In this document: one piece after another, positions 1-6,907 of the stretch
Layout: each line of letters opens with the position of its first letter
Numbering within the stretch: position 1 is the first letter of the stretch
NCBI GenBank assembly: GCA_003516765.1
Contig: DPCD01000032.1
Coordinates: 702-20,216, forward strand
Reading direction: 5' to 3'
Length of the DNA: 19,515 nt
DNA from: Clostridiales bacterium
Lineage (GTDB): Bacteria > Bacillota > Clostridia > Oscillospirales > Oscillospiraceae
The notes under the pieces: model-generated
Databases searched by the model: none
The model's input: only the letters and a program-made list of their open reading frames with translations
What the model was told of the DNA's origin: nothing
Translations under genes and position numbers: made by a program

Positions 1-18
1 GAGTGAGTTTACGGCTAA

Positions 19-55
19 AAACCCAGCATCACGTCAACGGCGTGATGCTGGGTTT
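19..55. terminator. Bidirectional terminator hairpin, distal
   Basis: A perfect 15-bp inverted repeat (19-33 and 41-55) encloses a 7-nt loop. It is flanked by A's on the left and TTTCTTT on the right, so it can act as an intrinsic terminator on either strand. It lies about 85 nt beyond the stop of the leftward ABC-transporter operon and is the second of two hairpins there. It may also stop a rightward transcript entering from outside the window. Confidence 0.7.
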
Positions 56-69
56 CTTTATACAACAAA

Positions 70-104
70 CGTATGACCTGACCGGAAGGCGGTCAGGTCA
101 TACG
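70..104 (-). terminator. Terminator hairpin of ABC operon, proximal
   Basis: A perfect 15-bp inverted repeat (70-84 and 90-104) with a 5-nt loop starts 36 nt after the stop codon of the last permease gene. Read on the minus strand, the stem is followed by TTTGTTGTA, an imperfect T-tract, which fits termination of the leftward operon. There is no T-tract on the plus side. Confidence 0.6.
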
Positions 105-140
105 AAGCAACCGGAAAAGATAATATATCTTGCAGGTTTA

Positions 141-1094
141 TTACCGCATGGTCCGAATATAGGGTTTTCCCAGTGCTGCCGGATCCGCATCCGTCTTTTT
201 CACCGCGCTGATAGCAAGCACCAGTACCGTCAGCACATAGGGTAGCCCCGTGAAAACCTGGATGGGCATGTCCACGCCCAGAGCCTGCATTTTAAATTGC
301 AGTGCGTTTGCAGCTCCCATAAACAGCGCAGCCAAACACACGCCGACCGGATTTCTGCGACCAAACACAACAAGAGACAGTGCAATATAGCCGCGTCCGG
401 AAGTGACGTTTTCGGAGAACATACCCAATTGTCCCAGCACCAGATAGGCGCCGCCGAGTCCGCTCATCAGACCGTTGAACGCCGCAGCGAGATATTTGAT
501 CCGAAAAACCGGCAGACCTACAGTGTCCGCTGCCTTTGGATTCTCGCCTACGGATACCAGCGACAGTCCCCATGCTGTCTGATTTAAAAACCAGACAAGC
601 ACGATTATAAGCGCATAGAGCAGGTAAGCAATAATGTCCTTGTTGAAAAAGGCGTCTCCGATCAGCGGTATCTTGCACAGCAGCGGAATCGGCAAAGTCG
701 GCAGCGTCGAGATTTGCGGATAGTTTCCTGCGGTTCGGTTGACAATCACCTGAAACATGTAGCTGGTCAGACCAAGCGCAAAGAGGTTTAATGCCGTCCC
801 GATCACGTTCTGGTTCTGCCGCAGGTAAATCGAAAAAAAGGCGTGCAGCAGGCTAAAACATACGCCCGCAATCATTCCAGCCAAAAATCCAAGCGGCAGA
901 CTGCCGGTCCAGTACGTTACAGCAAAGCCGAGAAACGCGCCGCCCAGCATATTTGCTTCCAAGCCAATGTTTATCGTTCCGGATTTCTGAGAAATCATTT
1001 CCCCCAGGGCTGCGTAAGCCAGCGGAATCGCCATCCGCACAGCGGCAGACAAGAAAGAGCCCATAAACGCCAGAGTCAGTATCTTATCCCACAT
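141..1094 (-). CDS. ABC transporter permease, NupQ-like (BMP/nucleoside type)
   Basis: This 317-aa, strongly hydrophobic protein has many membrane segments and fits the inner-membrane permease family of nucleoside and simple-sugar ABC importers (BPD_transp_2 type), close to Bacillus NupQ. A recognisable family segment is EMISQKSGTINIGLEANMLG at residues 32-51, near the N-terminus. It is the last gene of a four-gene leftward operon and its start overlaps the end of the other permease gene by 11 nt, which suggests translational coupling; a purine-rich GAGAGGGG lies just upstream. It should pair with the second permease to form the translocation pore, with energy from the double-domain ATPase. 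Nucleoside uptake is inferred from the BMP-family lipoprotein and the nearby deaminases; the exact substrate cannot be read from the sequence. Confidence 0.9.
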   Translation of the reverse strand: MWDKILTLAFMGSFLSAAVRMAIPLAYAALGEMISQKSGTINIGLEANMLGGAFLGFAVTYWTGSLPLGFLAGMIAGVCFSLLHAFFSIYLRQNQNVIGTALNLFALGLTSYMFQVIVNRTAGNYPQISTLPTLPIPLLCKIPLIGDAFFNKDIIAYLLYALIIVLVWFLNQTAWGLSLVSVGENPKAADTVGLPVFRIKYLAAAFNGLMSGLGGAYLVLGQLGMFSENVTSGRGYIALSLVVFGRRNPVGVCLAALFMGAANALQFKMQALGVDMPIQVFTGLPYVLTVLVLAISAVKKTDADPAALGKPYIRTMR

Positions 1095-2142
1095 GCTTGC
1101 CCCTCTCTTTCTTTACAGACTGCGAAGGGCGATTTTCAGCCCAGATCTGCGGCAGAGAGCCGCAGAGAATCATCAGCACAATAAATCCAATAATGATAGA
1201 GACAATAGAGCTGGGAATGCCCAGAGTCCGCTGCATCGTAGCGGCTCCCACTTGCAGCGCCGCAAGACCAATGGACACCAGCATCACGCGCAGAGGATGA
1301 TTCAATGCCAGAAGCGCTACCAAGATAGCTGTATATCCGTTTCCGCCAGAGATGCCTTCAAGCAGCCTGTGCTGAACGCCGAACACTTCGTTGAACCCGG
1401 CAAGACCGGCAAGACCTCCGCCGATCAGGGCAGAAAGAAGCAAACTCTTTGGAACAGAGATTCCGGTACAAAGCGCGGCTCTTTTGCTGAACCCCACCAT
1501 CTGTATTTCAAAGCCCAACGATGTCTTATACAGCAAAAACCATGTAACAAATCCCGCAATTACAGAAAGAATTGTTCCGGCGTGAAGTCGGGTCGGATTC
1601 AGAAGCAGCGGAAGCGTAAGACTCTCAGGGATAGGGGCGCTTTGCGGCAGAGAGCTGCCCGCCTCCTGAAGACCGCCGCGGATACAGATACCCACAATCA
1701 TAATTGCGATGTAATTGAACATGATGGTATTTACGGTCTCTGAGATTCCAAACCTGCTCTTCATCCATGCCGGAAGCAAAACCCATAATCCGCCGGCAAG
1801 AAACGCAGCCAGAATTGCGATAAGCATTCGAAGCGCGTCCAACGACTCCGGAAGCAGCAGTGCGGCGGCTGTAGAGGCTAGGGCGCCCATATAGAGCTGT
1901 CCTTCGGCACCCAAATTCAGAAAGCCCGCCCGGAATGTAATTGCGACGCCAAGTCCCAGCAGCATCAGCGGCGTTGCCCGCACAAATACCTCGGCAAAGC
2001 CATGTGTTGTTCCAAAGATACCGAATACAAAGGTCTTGACTGCTGTTATAGGGTTTGCGCCGGAAAGCACGATCAGAATTGTAGACAGCAATAGCACAGC
2101 CGCAACCCGGATCAGCGTAAACGACATTTTTTTCGTGTTCAT
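1084..2142 (-). CDS. ABC transporter permease, NupP-like (BMP/nucleoside type)
   Basis: This 352-aa polytopic membrane protein starts with a hydrophobic helix and carries the family segment ITFRAGFLNLGAEGQLYMGA at residues 68-87, typical of the larger permease of BMP-type nucleoside importers (NupP/YufP-like). The start ATG overlaps the stop of the ATPase gene as ATGA, with GGAGG upstream, so the two genes are translationally coupled. A GN-rich loop (ISGGNGYTAILVALLALNHP) in the C-terminal third matches the permease family. Together with the next gene it should form the membrane channel. Family assignment is firm; the transported substrate is inferred. Confidence 0.9.
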   Translation of the reverse strand: MNTKKMSFTLIRVAAVLLLSTILIVLSGANPITAVKTFVFGIFGTTHGFAEVFVRATPLMLLGLGVAITFRAGFLNLGAEGQLYMGALASTAAALLLPESLDALRMLIAILAAFLAGGLWVLLPAWMKSRFGISETVNTIMFNYIAIMIVGICIRGGLQEAGSSLPQSAPIPESLTLPLLLNPTRLHAGTILSVIAGFVTWFLLYKTSLGFEIQMVGFSKRAALCTGISVPKSLLLSALIGGGLAGLAGFNEVFGVQHRLLEGISGGNGYTAILVALLALNHPLRVMLVSIGLAALQVGAATMQRTLGIPSSIVSIIIGFIVLMILCGSLPQIWAENRPSQSVKKERGKHVG

Positions 2143-3665
2143 GTCCTGGCCTCCTCCAGCGGTACACCTCCCATCATCAGTCCCAAAAGTTCTACAGATA
2201 AATCCGGCGTATTCTGGACAATTCCCATAATACGCCCGCCATGGATTACAGCGATACGATCGGATAAAGCCAAAATCTCGCCAAGATCTGTGGAGACCAG
2301 CATCACGCTCTTTCCTTGATTCCTCCGCTCCAGCAGCCGCTGACGCAGATATTCTGTCGCACCGATGTCCAGTCCTCTCGTTGGCTGACAGGCAATGATT
2401 AAATCGCCCTGCGCCTGTAATTCACGCGCCAGAATCAGTTTTTGCTGATTGCCTCCGGACAGCACCCGCACCCGGGCGGAAAGGGACGGGATTTTCACCT
2501 GATAGGCATCTACCTGTTCCTGCGCATTTCGCTGTAGCTGTTGCAACTGCAGGATATGTCTTTTGGAATACGGCGGACGATAGTATGTCCGCAGCGCAAA
2601 GTTGGAGGTTATATCCGCGTCCATAATCAATCCATCCTGATGCCGGTCTGAGGGAACATAGGCAACGCCCTTTTCCCAGCGCTTGCGGACAGAGAGACGA
2701 CTCAGATTTTTGCCGCAGAACATAATTTCACCGGCTGTCTGCCGCCGTATACCGACCAATACTTCAACAAGTTCTCCCTGCCCGTTTCCGTCAATCCCGG
2801 CAAGACCCAGAACCTCGCCGCTATGTATGCTGAGATTGATGTTCTGGAGCAGTGGCTGCTGTTCGCCATGCTGTAGGCAAAGATCGCGGATTTGCAGGAT
2901 TTCGCGATGTTCGCCGGTCTCCCGCTTTGTATATCCACCCTCCAGAAAATCTCTGCCGATCATGCAGCGTGAGAGCTCTCGTTCATCTGTCTTCGCTGTT
3001 TCCAGTGTACAAACCTTTTTTCCATCCCGCAGAATGGTGACGCGGTCGCTGATCTCAAGGATTTCTGAGAGGTTGTGGGCGATAAGGATAATGCTGTGTC
3101 CTTCATTGCGCAGAATACGAAGAATTTGAAAGAACTCCTGCGTCTCCTGCGGCGTCAATACAGAAGTTGGCTCATCCAGGATCAGCAGCTGCGCTTCCCG
3201 GAACAAGACCTTCAGTATCTCTACCCGCTGCTGCTCACCCACAGAAAGCTTATCGACCCGCTTTTGCAGATCTATGTGAAGTCCGTATTTTTCACACAGT
3301 TTGGAAACCAGCTGCCTTTGAGCCTCCCTGCGGACAAGGGGATACCCTTCTGTACGCAGCCCTAACAGGATATTTTCCAACGCGGTTAGTTTTCGGACCA
3401 GCATGAAGTGCTGATGCACCATGCCAATTCCAAGCTGAATTGCCTCATCAGGTTTGCTGATTTGGGCAGGCTTTCCGCACCAGAAAATCTCACCAGCGTC
3501 CTGGCGATACAGACCATACAGAATATTCATCAGAGTGGTCTTGCCGGCGCCATTTTCACCAAGCAGCGCATGAATTTCTCCTTTTGTAACGGAAAAATCT
3601 ACATGATCTACTGCCCGGACCTCCGGGAACTCCTTCACAATCCCTTGCATTTCAAGCAAATTCAT
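2139..3665 (-). CDS. ABC transporter ATP-binding protein, two NBDs (NupO-like)
   Basis: This 508-aa protein contains two fused nucleotide-binding domains, as in sugar and nucleoside importers. NBD1 is canonical: Walker A GENGAGKTT (36-44), Q-loop near Q85, signature LSVGEQQ (140-146), Walker B LLILDEP with E165, and switch H197. NBD2 is degenerate at the P-loop (GIDGNGQGE, about 290-298, no GK[ST]) but keeps LSGGNQQ (402-408), and CQPTRGLD around 426-433 has Gln in place of the catalytic Glu. This asymmetry is normal for the family, in which one site carries most hydrolysis. The gene follows the lipoprotein gene across an 83-nt gap containing a strong hairpin and overlaps the downstream permease by 4 nt. 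The ribosome binding site is weak (AAGAAAGAGAG). Confidence 0.93.
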   Translation of the reverse strand: MNLLEMQGIVKEFPEVRAVDHVDFSVTKGEIHALLGENGAGKTTLMNILYGLYRQDAGEIFWCGKPAQISKPDEAIQLGIGMVHQHFMLVRKLTALENILLGLRTEGYPLVRREAQRQLVSKLCEKYGLHIDLQKRVDKLSVGEQQRVEILKVLFREAQLLILDEPTSVLTPQETQEFFQILRILRNEGHSIILIAHNLSEILEISDRVTILRDGKKVCTLETAKTDERELSRCMIGRDFLEGGYTKRETGEHREILQIRDLCLQHGEQQPLLQNINLSIHSGEVLGLAGIDGNGQGELVEVLVGIRRQTAGEIMFCGKNLSRLSVRKRWEKGVAYVPSDRHQDGLIMDADITSNFALRTYYRPPYSKRHILQLQQLQRNAQEQVDAYQVKIPSLSARVRVLSGGNQQKLILARELQAQGDLIIACQPTRGLDIGATEYLRQRLLERRNQGKSVMLVSTDLGEILALSDRIAVIHGGRIMGIVQNTPDLSVELLGLMMGGVPLEEART

Positions 3666-3685
3666 GGCATATACTCTCTTTCTTA

Positions 3686-3734
3686 AAAGGGTCTCTTCTG
3701 ATCAAATCCAACATATGATGAGAAGAGACCCTTT
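3686..3734 (-). terminator. Intercistronic hairpin between BMP lipoprotein and ATPase genes
   Basis: A perfect 14-bp inverted repeat (3686-3699 and 3721-3734) encloses a 21-nt loop that itself holds a 4-bp inner stem (3701-3704 with 3716-3719). On the minus strand it starts 15 nt after the lipoprotein stop and is followed by TTTTAAG, a short T-tract. This is the expected shape of a partial terminator or 3'-end stabiliser that would give more binding protein than membrane components. The promoter for the whole operon appears to lie upstream of the lipoprotein gene. Confidence 0.65.
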
Positions 3735-3748
3735 ACAAGCATGGAAAC

Positions 3749-4777
3749 TTATGTGGTAGGTGTTTCAATCACGGGAATCACCAGGCTGCCGTCGATAATC
3801 TGCTGCTTCAGATCTTCAATCTCATCTTTGACATCCTGCGGAATCCGATCTTCGAAGCTGTGATAGGGCGCCAAATTGATAATTCCCTCTGCAAAGCCGT
3901 AAGATCTGATGCCGTTTTCAAACTTACCGTCCACTGCGTTTCCGACAATGTAGAGCAGAACGTCGCCAAAGCTGTACATATCGCTGCATACAACCGTATC
4001 TGGCGCCAGACTGTTCTGGTCTGCCGCAGCGCCCATTGCCAGTTTACCGCGCTCTTCGCAAGCCTTGATCGCGCCGGTTCCGGCTGTATTGGCTCCGTGA
4101 CCGATAACGTCCGCGCCCTGATCCAGCATGGCAATTGCCGCTTCCTTTGCCAGCGCTACGTCTGTAAAGGATTCGCAGTAAGTAATCAGCACCTGGGTAT
4201 CGGGATTAGCGGCCTGTGCGCCCAGCTTAAACGCCTCGGCCGGCTTGATGATGGAAGGCTGAGCTGGACCGGCTACAAAGCCAACAATCCCGCTTTCAGA
4301 AAGCCGCGCCGCCAAATATCCCAGCAGGTAACGGCTCTGTTCGTTGGATATCTTGCAGGAAAGAACATTATCCGCTTCCACACTTCCTTCAAAGACAATG
4401 AAGTGCGTATCCGGATATTTGCTTGCCACACTGAGTGCAGGATCGCCAAACTGGAAGCCCAATCCAAAAATCAGATCATAGCCCTGCGCGGCATAGTCGG
4501 TCAAAGCCGCTTCCATATCAGTTGTCTGCAAATTTTCGGTATACGAGAAGTCGATTCCATACTGGTCCTTCGCGGCGGTCAGTCCGTCATAAGCCAGCTG
4601 GCACCAGCCGCCGTCGTTGGCAGGTCCGGTCAGACAGAGCGCAACCTTTAACGGAGCGCTTCCGCTTTCTTCCGTGCTTTGAGAGGGGGGGTCTGACTGT
4701 GTGCTTTCCTGCCCACAGCCGACCAGGAACAGTAGCATGCACAGCGCGACAAGCATAAGAGCAACAATTCGTTTCAT
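3749..4777 (-). CDS. BMP-family (PnrA-like) substrate-binding lipoprotein
   Basis: The protein is 342 aa from the chosen start. Its N-terminus is a lipoprotein signal peptide, MKRIVALMLVALC, followed by a hydrophobic stretch and the lipobox LVGC with C21 as the lipidation site. A Ser/Thr/Glu-rich linker leads into the BMP fold: VALCLTGPANDGGWCQLAYDG, YDLIFGLGFQFGD, GFVAGPAQPSIIKPAEAFKLG and DVIGHGANTAGTGAIKACEE. Such proteins capture purine nucleosides at the outer membrane face and deliver them to the ABC permeases. The frame is open to 4858, but AGGAGG sits 7 nt before the ATG at 4777 and the predicted transcript starts near 4828, so the longer start would not be transcribed. First gene of the operon. 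Family is firm; nucleoside specificity is inferred. Confidence 0.92.
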   Translation of the reverse strand: MKRIVALMLVALCMLLFLVGCGQESTQSDPPSQSTEESGSAPLKVALCLTGPANDGGWCQLAYDGLTAAKDQYGIDFSYTENLQTTDMEAALTDYAAQGYDLIFGLGFQFGDPALSVASKYPDTHFIVFEGSVEADNVLSCKISNEQSRYLLGYLAARLSESGIVGFVAGPAQPSIIKPAEAFKLGAQAANPDTQVLITYCESFTDVALAKEAAIAMLDQGADVIGHGANTAGTGAIKACEERGKLAMGAAADQNSLAPDTVVCSDMYSFGDVLLYIVGNAVDGKFENGIRSYGFAEGIINLAPYHSFEDRIPQDVKDEIEDLKQQIIDGSLVIPVIETPTT

Positions 4778-4834
4778 ATCTTTTCCTCCTGTCTGTTTGC
4801 AGATAGCCTGAGGTGGCTCTGCTGATATTCTTAT

Positions 4835-4863
4835 ATTATCTGGTCTCGCCTCCTTCATGTCAA
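4835..4863 (-). promoter_or_regulatory. SigA-type promoter of the BMP/ABC operon
   Basis: Minus strand: TTGACA (4863-4858), 17-nt spacer, GATAAT (4840-4835). The predicted start is near 4828, leaving about 50 nt of leader before the ATG at 4777. A second -10 reading, TAATAT, with a 19-nt spacer overlaps it, which would suit MerR-type control; which reading is used cannot be told from sequence. Confidence 0.72.
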
Positions 4864-5052
4864 TATCGAATCTCTTCGTTTTTTAAATGAAACCTAAAGT
4901 TCCCTATATATTGTGAGGTCAACATTTCCGGCGCTGTGCAAAAAGCCGATGGGTATATCCTGTTTCCTTGTATCCGAACCGTTTGCTGCGGTGCTGCTTT
5001 TCTGGATTTGCCGCTGTTTTTGCAGGCGTTTTCCGGCTTTTTTCATACAGTA

Positions 5053-5081
5053 TAGACATCAGGGAAATGTTATGATATACT
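5053..5081 (+). promoter_or_regulatory. SigA-type promoter of the large MerR gene, predicts leaderless mRNA
   Basis: TAGACA (5053-5058), 17-nt spacer, TATACT (5076-5081). The usual start, about 7 nt past the -10, is 5088, exactly the A of the ATG. No Shine-Dalgarno sequence stands directly upstream of this ATG. Confidence 0.65.
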
Positions 5082-5087
5082 TTTTGC

Positions 5088-6305
5088 ATGAAGATTGGTA
5101 CGTTTTCAAAAATGACCGGTCTGTCAGTCCTGACCATCCGGTACTATATTGACCTTGGACTTTTTACGCCCCAACGTTCGGAGCGCTATTGGGACTTCTC
5201 AGAGGAGGACTTGTCCCGCGCAGCTGAGATTGCGCGCTATAAAAGCTGCGGATTCTCTCTGCAAACAATCGCCGAACTATTTTCCCTGCTGCAGGGCAGC
5301 ACGTTGTCGAAGCAGGAGCGTATGCGCCGTTTGCACTCTGTTTTGGACTGCGAATCTCAGCGCATTCAAACGAATCGTCGACAGCTGACGCTTTCTCTGG
5401 ATAAGCTGAATTCCATGATTCGGGATATTCAGGGGCAGGTTGTAACAGATTCCTTCAACGGAATTCCGCTCTATCTTTTTTCGCAGATTTGCTGCTCCTT
5501 TTGCGGAAAGCCCCTGCAATGGAAGGATGTCTGTATTGCCAATCACCAGGTTTTTCACGGCGTCGGATCCTGTTCCTGCGGGTTTTGCGCCTCCGTGACC
5601 GAGGGAATTTTGGTTGTGGAGAATATCCAGACGCCGCTGATTCCTGCGGTAGACAGAAACCTGTATACCTTACAGAACCGGACGCCCCAGGATGTGAGCT
5701 ACATCGAAAGCTTCAATCAATGGCTCAATCTTCAGCTGAACCAATTGGATCTTGAAGGGAAGATTGTCTTTGAAGATGTACTGAATACTGCCTGCTTTTT
5801 GAATCGTGCGATCTCCGATCTGAATGTCAAAGCATACTATATCCTCTGCGACACAGATTTACAGGTCGTTCGATATTACATGTCCAGTATTCGTTCGGCT
5901 TACCCGGAAGGGAACTTCCTTTTCATGGTCGACGATGGTATTCATCATCCGCTGAAAGAAGGATGCCTGGATGTGATTATTGATTATGCCGCCTCCGAAA
6001 TATATCAAAAATACGGTTACCGTTCATCCTCGACGCCTTTGCGGCGTTTCGCGCATGATGGAACGATCCTTGCCGGCAGATTCTCCAGAAGGTGCAAAAA
6101 GCAGTTTGGGAAGCGGAATCCCCTGGAGGATGCAACTGATCGCTACCAGCTGCCGGCGCTCCTGCAGGACATGCAAAACAACGGCGTTGTCATCCTGAAA
6201 GAAAGAGTCGGAAACCGCAGCGTAGATTCCAGCGTCTATGCCGGCGCGCTTCCTGGTGATGTTTTTAAACCGTACGCTTTTATTGGTCGCTGGTCGATGA
6301 AATGA
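5088..6305 (+). CDS. MerR-family regulator with zinc-ribbon and degenerate methyltransferase-like domain
   Basis: This 405-aa protein has a MerR winged helix-turn-helix at residues 1-70 (IGTFSKMTGLSVLTIRYYID, then GFSLQTIAEL) and a dimerisation coiled coil at about 75-115. A Cys-rich module follows (C136-x2-C139, then C162, C164 and C167), shaped like the Trm112/RlmA-type zinc ribbon that precedes some SAM methyltransferases. Residues about 225-320 look like a class I methyltransferase core: YYILCDTDLQVVRYYMSSIR, FLFMVDDGIHHPL and CLDVIIDYAASE match the acidic-loop and post-motif regions. The glycine-rich SAM loop is replaced by VLNTACFLN. A sensory rather than catalytic role is inferred. The gene is divergent from the BMP operon, and its 3' end overlaps the convergent small MerR gene by 26 bp. 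MerR assignment is firm; the methyltransferase-like part is moderately sure. Confidence 0.85.
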   Translation: MKIGTFSKMTGLSVLTIRYYIDLGLFTPQRSERYWDFSEEDLSRAAEIARYKSCGFSLQTIAELFSLLQGSTLSKQERMRRLHSVLDCESQRIQTNRRQLTLSLDKLNSMIRDIQGQVVTDSFNGIPLYLFSQICCSFCGKPLQWKDVCIANHQVFHGVGSCSCGFCASVTEGILVVENIQTPLIPAVDRNLYTLQNRTPQDVSYIESFNQWLNLQLNQLDLEGKIVFEDVLNTACFLNRAISDLNVKAYYILCDTDLQVVRYYMSSIRSAYPEGNFLFMVDDGIHHPLKEGCLDVIIDYAASEIYQKYGYRSSSTPLRRFAHDGTILAGRFSRRCKKQFGKRNPLEDATDRYQLPALLQDMQNNGVVILKERVGNRSVDSSVYAGALPGDVFKPYAFIGRWSMK

Positions 6306-6657
6306 GTTCTTTCTGAATCTGTTCTAAAAGCGTTTCTTGCTGTCTTGTCTTTTCCAGGCGCTCTGTCAATCGTTCCTTTTGCCTGTTTAGCAGATGCAAG
6401 TAAGAGTCGGCGTCTTCTTTTTTTGCAAGGTTAAATTTGCGGCGCAGCGTCAAAAGACTGTGGATTTCCTCCAGGGAGAACTGCAATTCTTTCAGTTCCA
6501 TAATCTGAGCCATGTCCTGCACGCAACTTTTTGAAAACAGAAACTGCCCGTTTCGTGTTTCTGGTATCAGGATTCCGTAGTGGATGTAATAGCGCACCGT
6601 AGAAGCAGAGACACCAAATTTCTTGCAGAACGCTCCGATTCGCAGACTTTCTTCCAT
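6280..6657 (-). CDS. Small MerR-family regulator without effector domain
   Basis: This 125-aa protein has a MerR helix-turn-helix at residues 6-75 (RIGAFCKKFGVSASTVRYYI, then QFSLEEIHSLL) and ends in a charged coiled coil suited to dimerisation. It has no C-terminal ligand domain. It resembles the N-terminal part of the convergent large MerR protein and stops about where the zinc ribbon of that protein would begin, so it may be a trimmed paralogue. AGGAGA lies upstream of the ATG at 6657. It may bind shared operators and compete or heterodimerise with the larger regulator (inference). It sits between the large regulator and the deaminase genes, pointing away from the latter. Confidence 0.82.
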   Translation of the reverse strand: MEESLRIGAFCKKFGVSASTVRYYIHYGILIPETRNGQFLFSKSCVQDMAQIMELKELQFSLEEIHSLLTLRRKFNLAKKEDADSYLHLLNRQKERLTERLEKTRQQETLLEQIQKELISSTSDQ

Positions 6658-6680
6658 ATCAAATCTCTCCTGTTCTGAAA

Positions 6681-6713
6681 CAGATCGTCATGGCGACGGT
6701 CTGTTTTTATTTT
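6681..6713 (+). terminator. Intrinsic terminator-like hairpin on plus strand
   Basis: A 9-bp stem with one G-T pair (6681-6689 and 6695-6703) and a 5-nt loop is followed by TTTTTATTTT (6704-6713). It has the form of a plus-strand intrinsic terminator, about 375 nt past the stop of the large MerR gene, and would end read-through that runs antisense across the small MerR gene. It also lies just upstream of that gene on the minus strand, so the same palindrome could be an operator. Confidence 0.6.
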
Positions 6714-6835
6714 GAACGCCTGTCGGCGGCTGCCGCGATCTTCCAAACGTACTGCGCAAGCTACCGGGACAGCCAGTCCCAGAAAACGCCTCCAGTTCTC
6801 TTTAAGTTTTTGCCAGAAGACCGTTAGATTTACTC

Positions 6836-6866
6836 TTGACATAAAGGTTACCACAATTGCTTTAAT
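6836..6866 (+). promoter_or_regulatory. Candidate MerR-type long-spacer promoter of the deaminase genes
   Basis: TTGACA (6836-6841), 19-nt spacer, TTTAAT (6861-6866). A small palindrome, GGTTACC, lies at 6846-6852 near the middle of the spacer. MerR-family activators typically act on promoters with 19-20 nt spacers and bind between the two hexamers, and two MerR genes lie next door. The start would be near 6873, leaving a leader of about 35 nt. The hexamers are seen; the regulator assignment is inferred. Confidence 0.5.
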
Positions 6867-6907
6867 AATTCCAGCAGGAATTAAACTACGGAAAGGAAAG
6901 CACTGCT

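Noticed and set aside
3..245. 80-aa plus-strand frame at the window start
   Set aside because: It runs through both terminator hairpins and into the permease gene on the opposite strand; no domain is seen.
4778..4858. Longer N-terminus for the BMP lipoprotein (start at 4858)
   Set aside because: It overlaps the promoter, would bury the signal peptide 27 residues in, and has no better ribosome binding site than the AGGAGG before 4777.
4864..5052. Possible purine riboswitch or MerR dyad between the BMP operon and the MerR gene
   Set aside because: The predicted transcripts start at about 4828 and 5088, so this stretch is not transcribed from either promoter. An ACCT...AGGT dyad (4893-4919) is weak and its spacing is too long for a normal MerR site.
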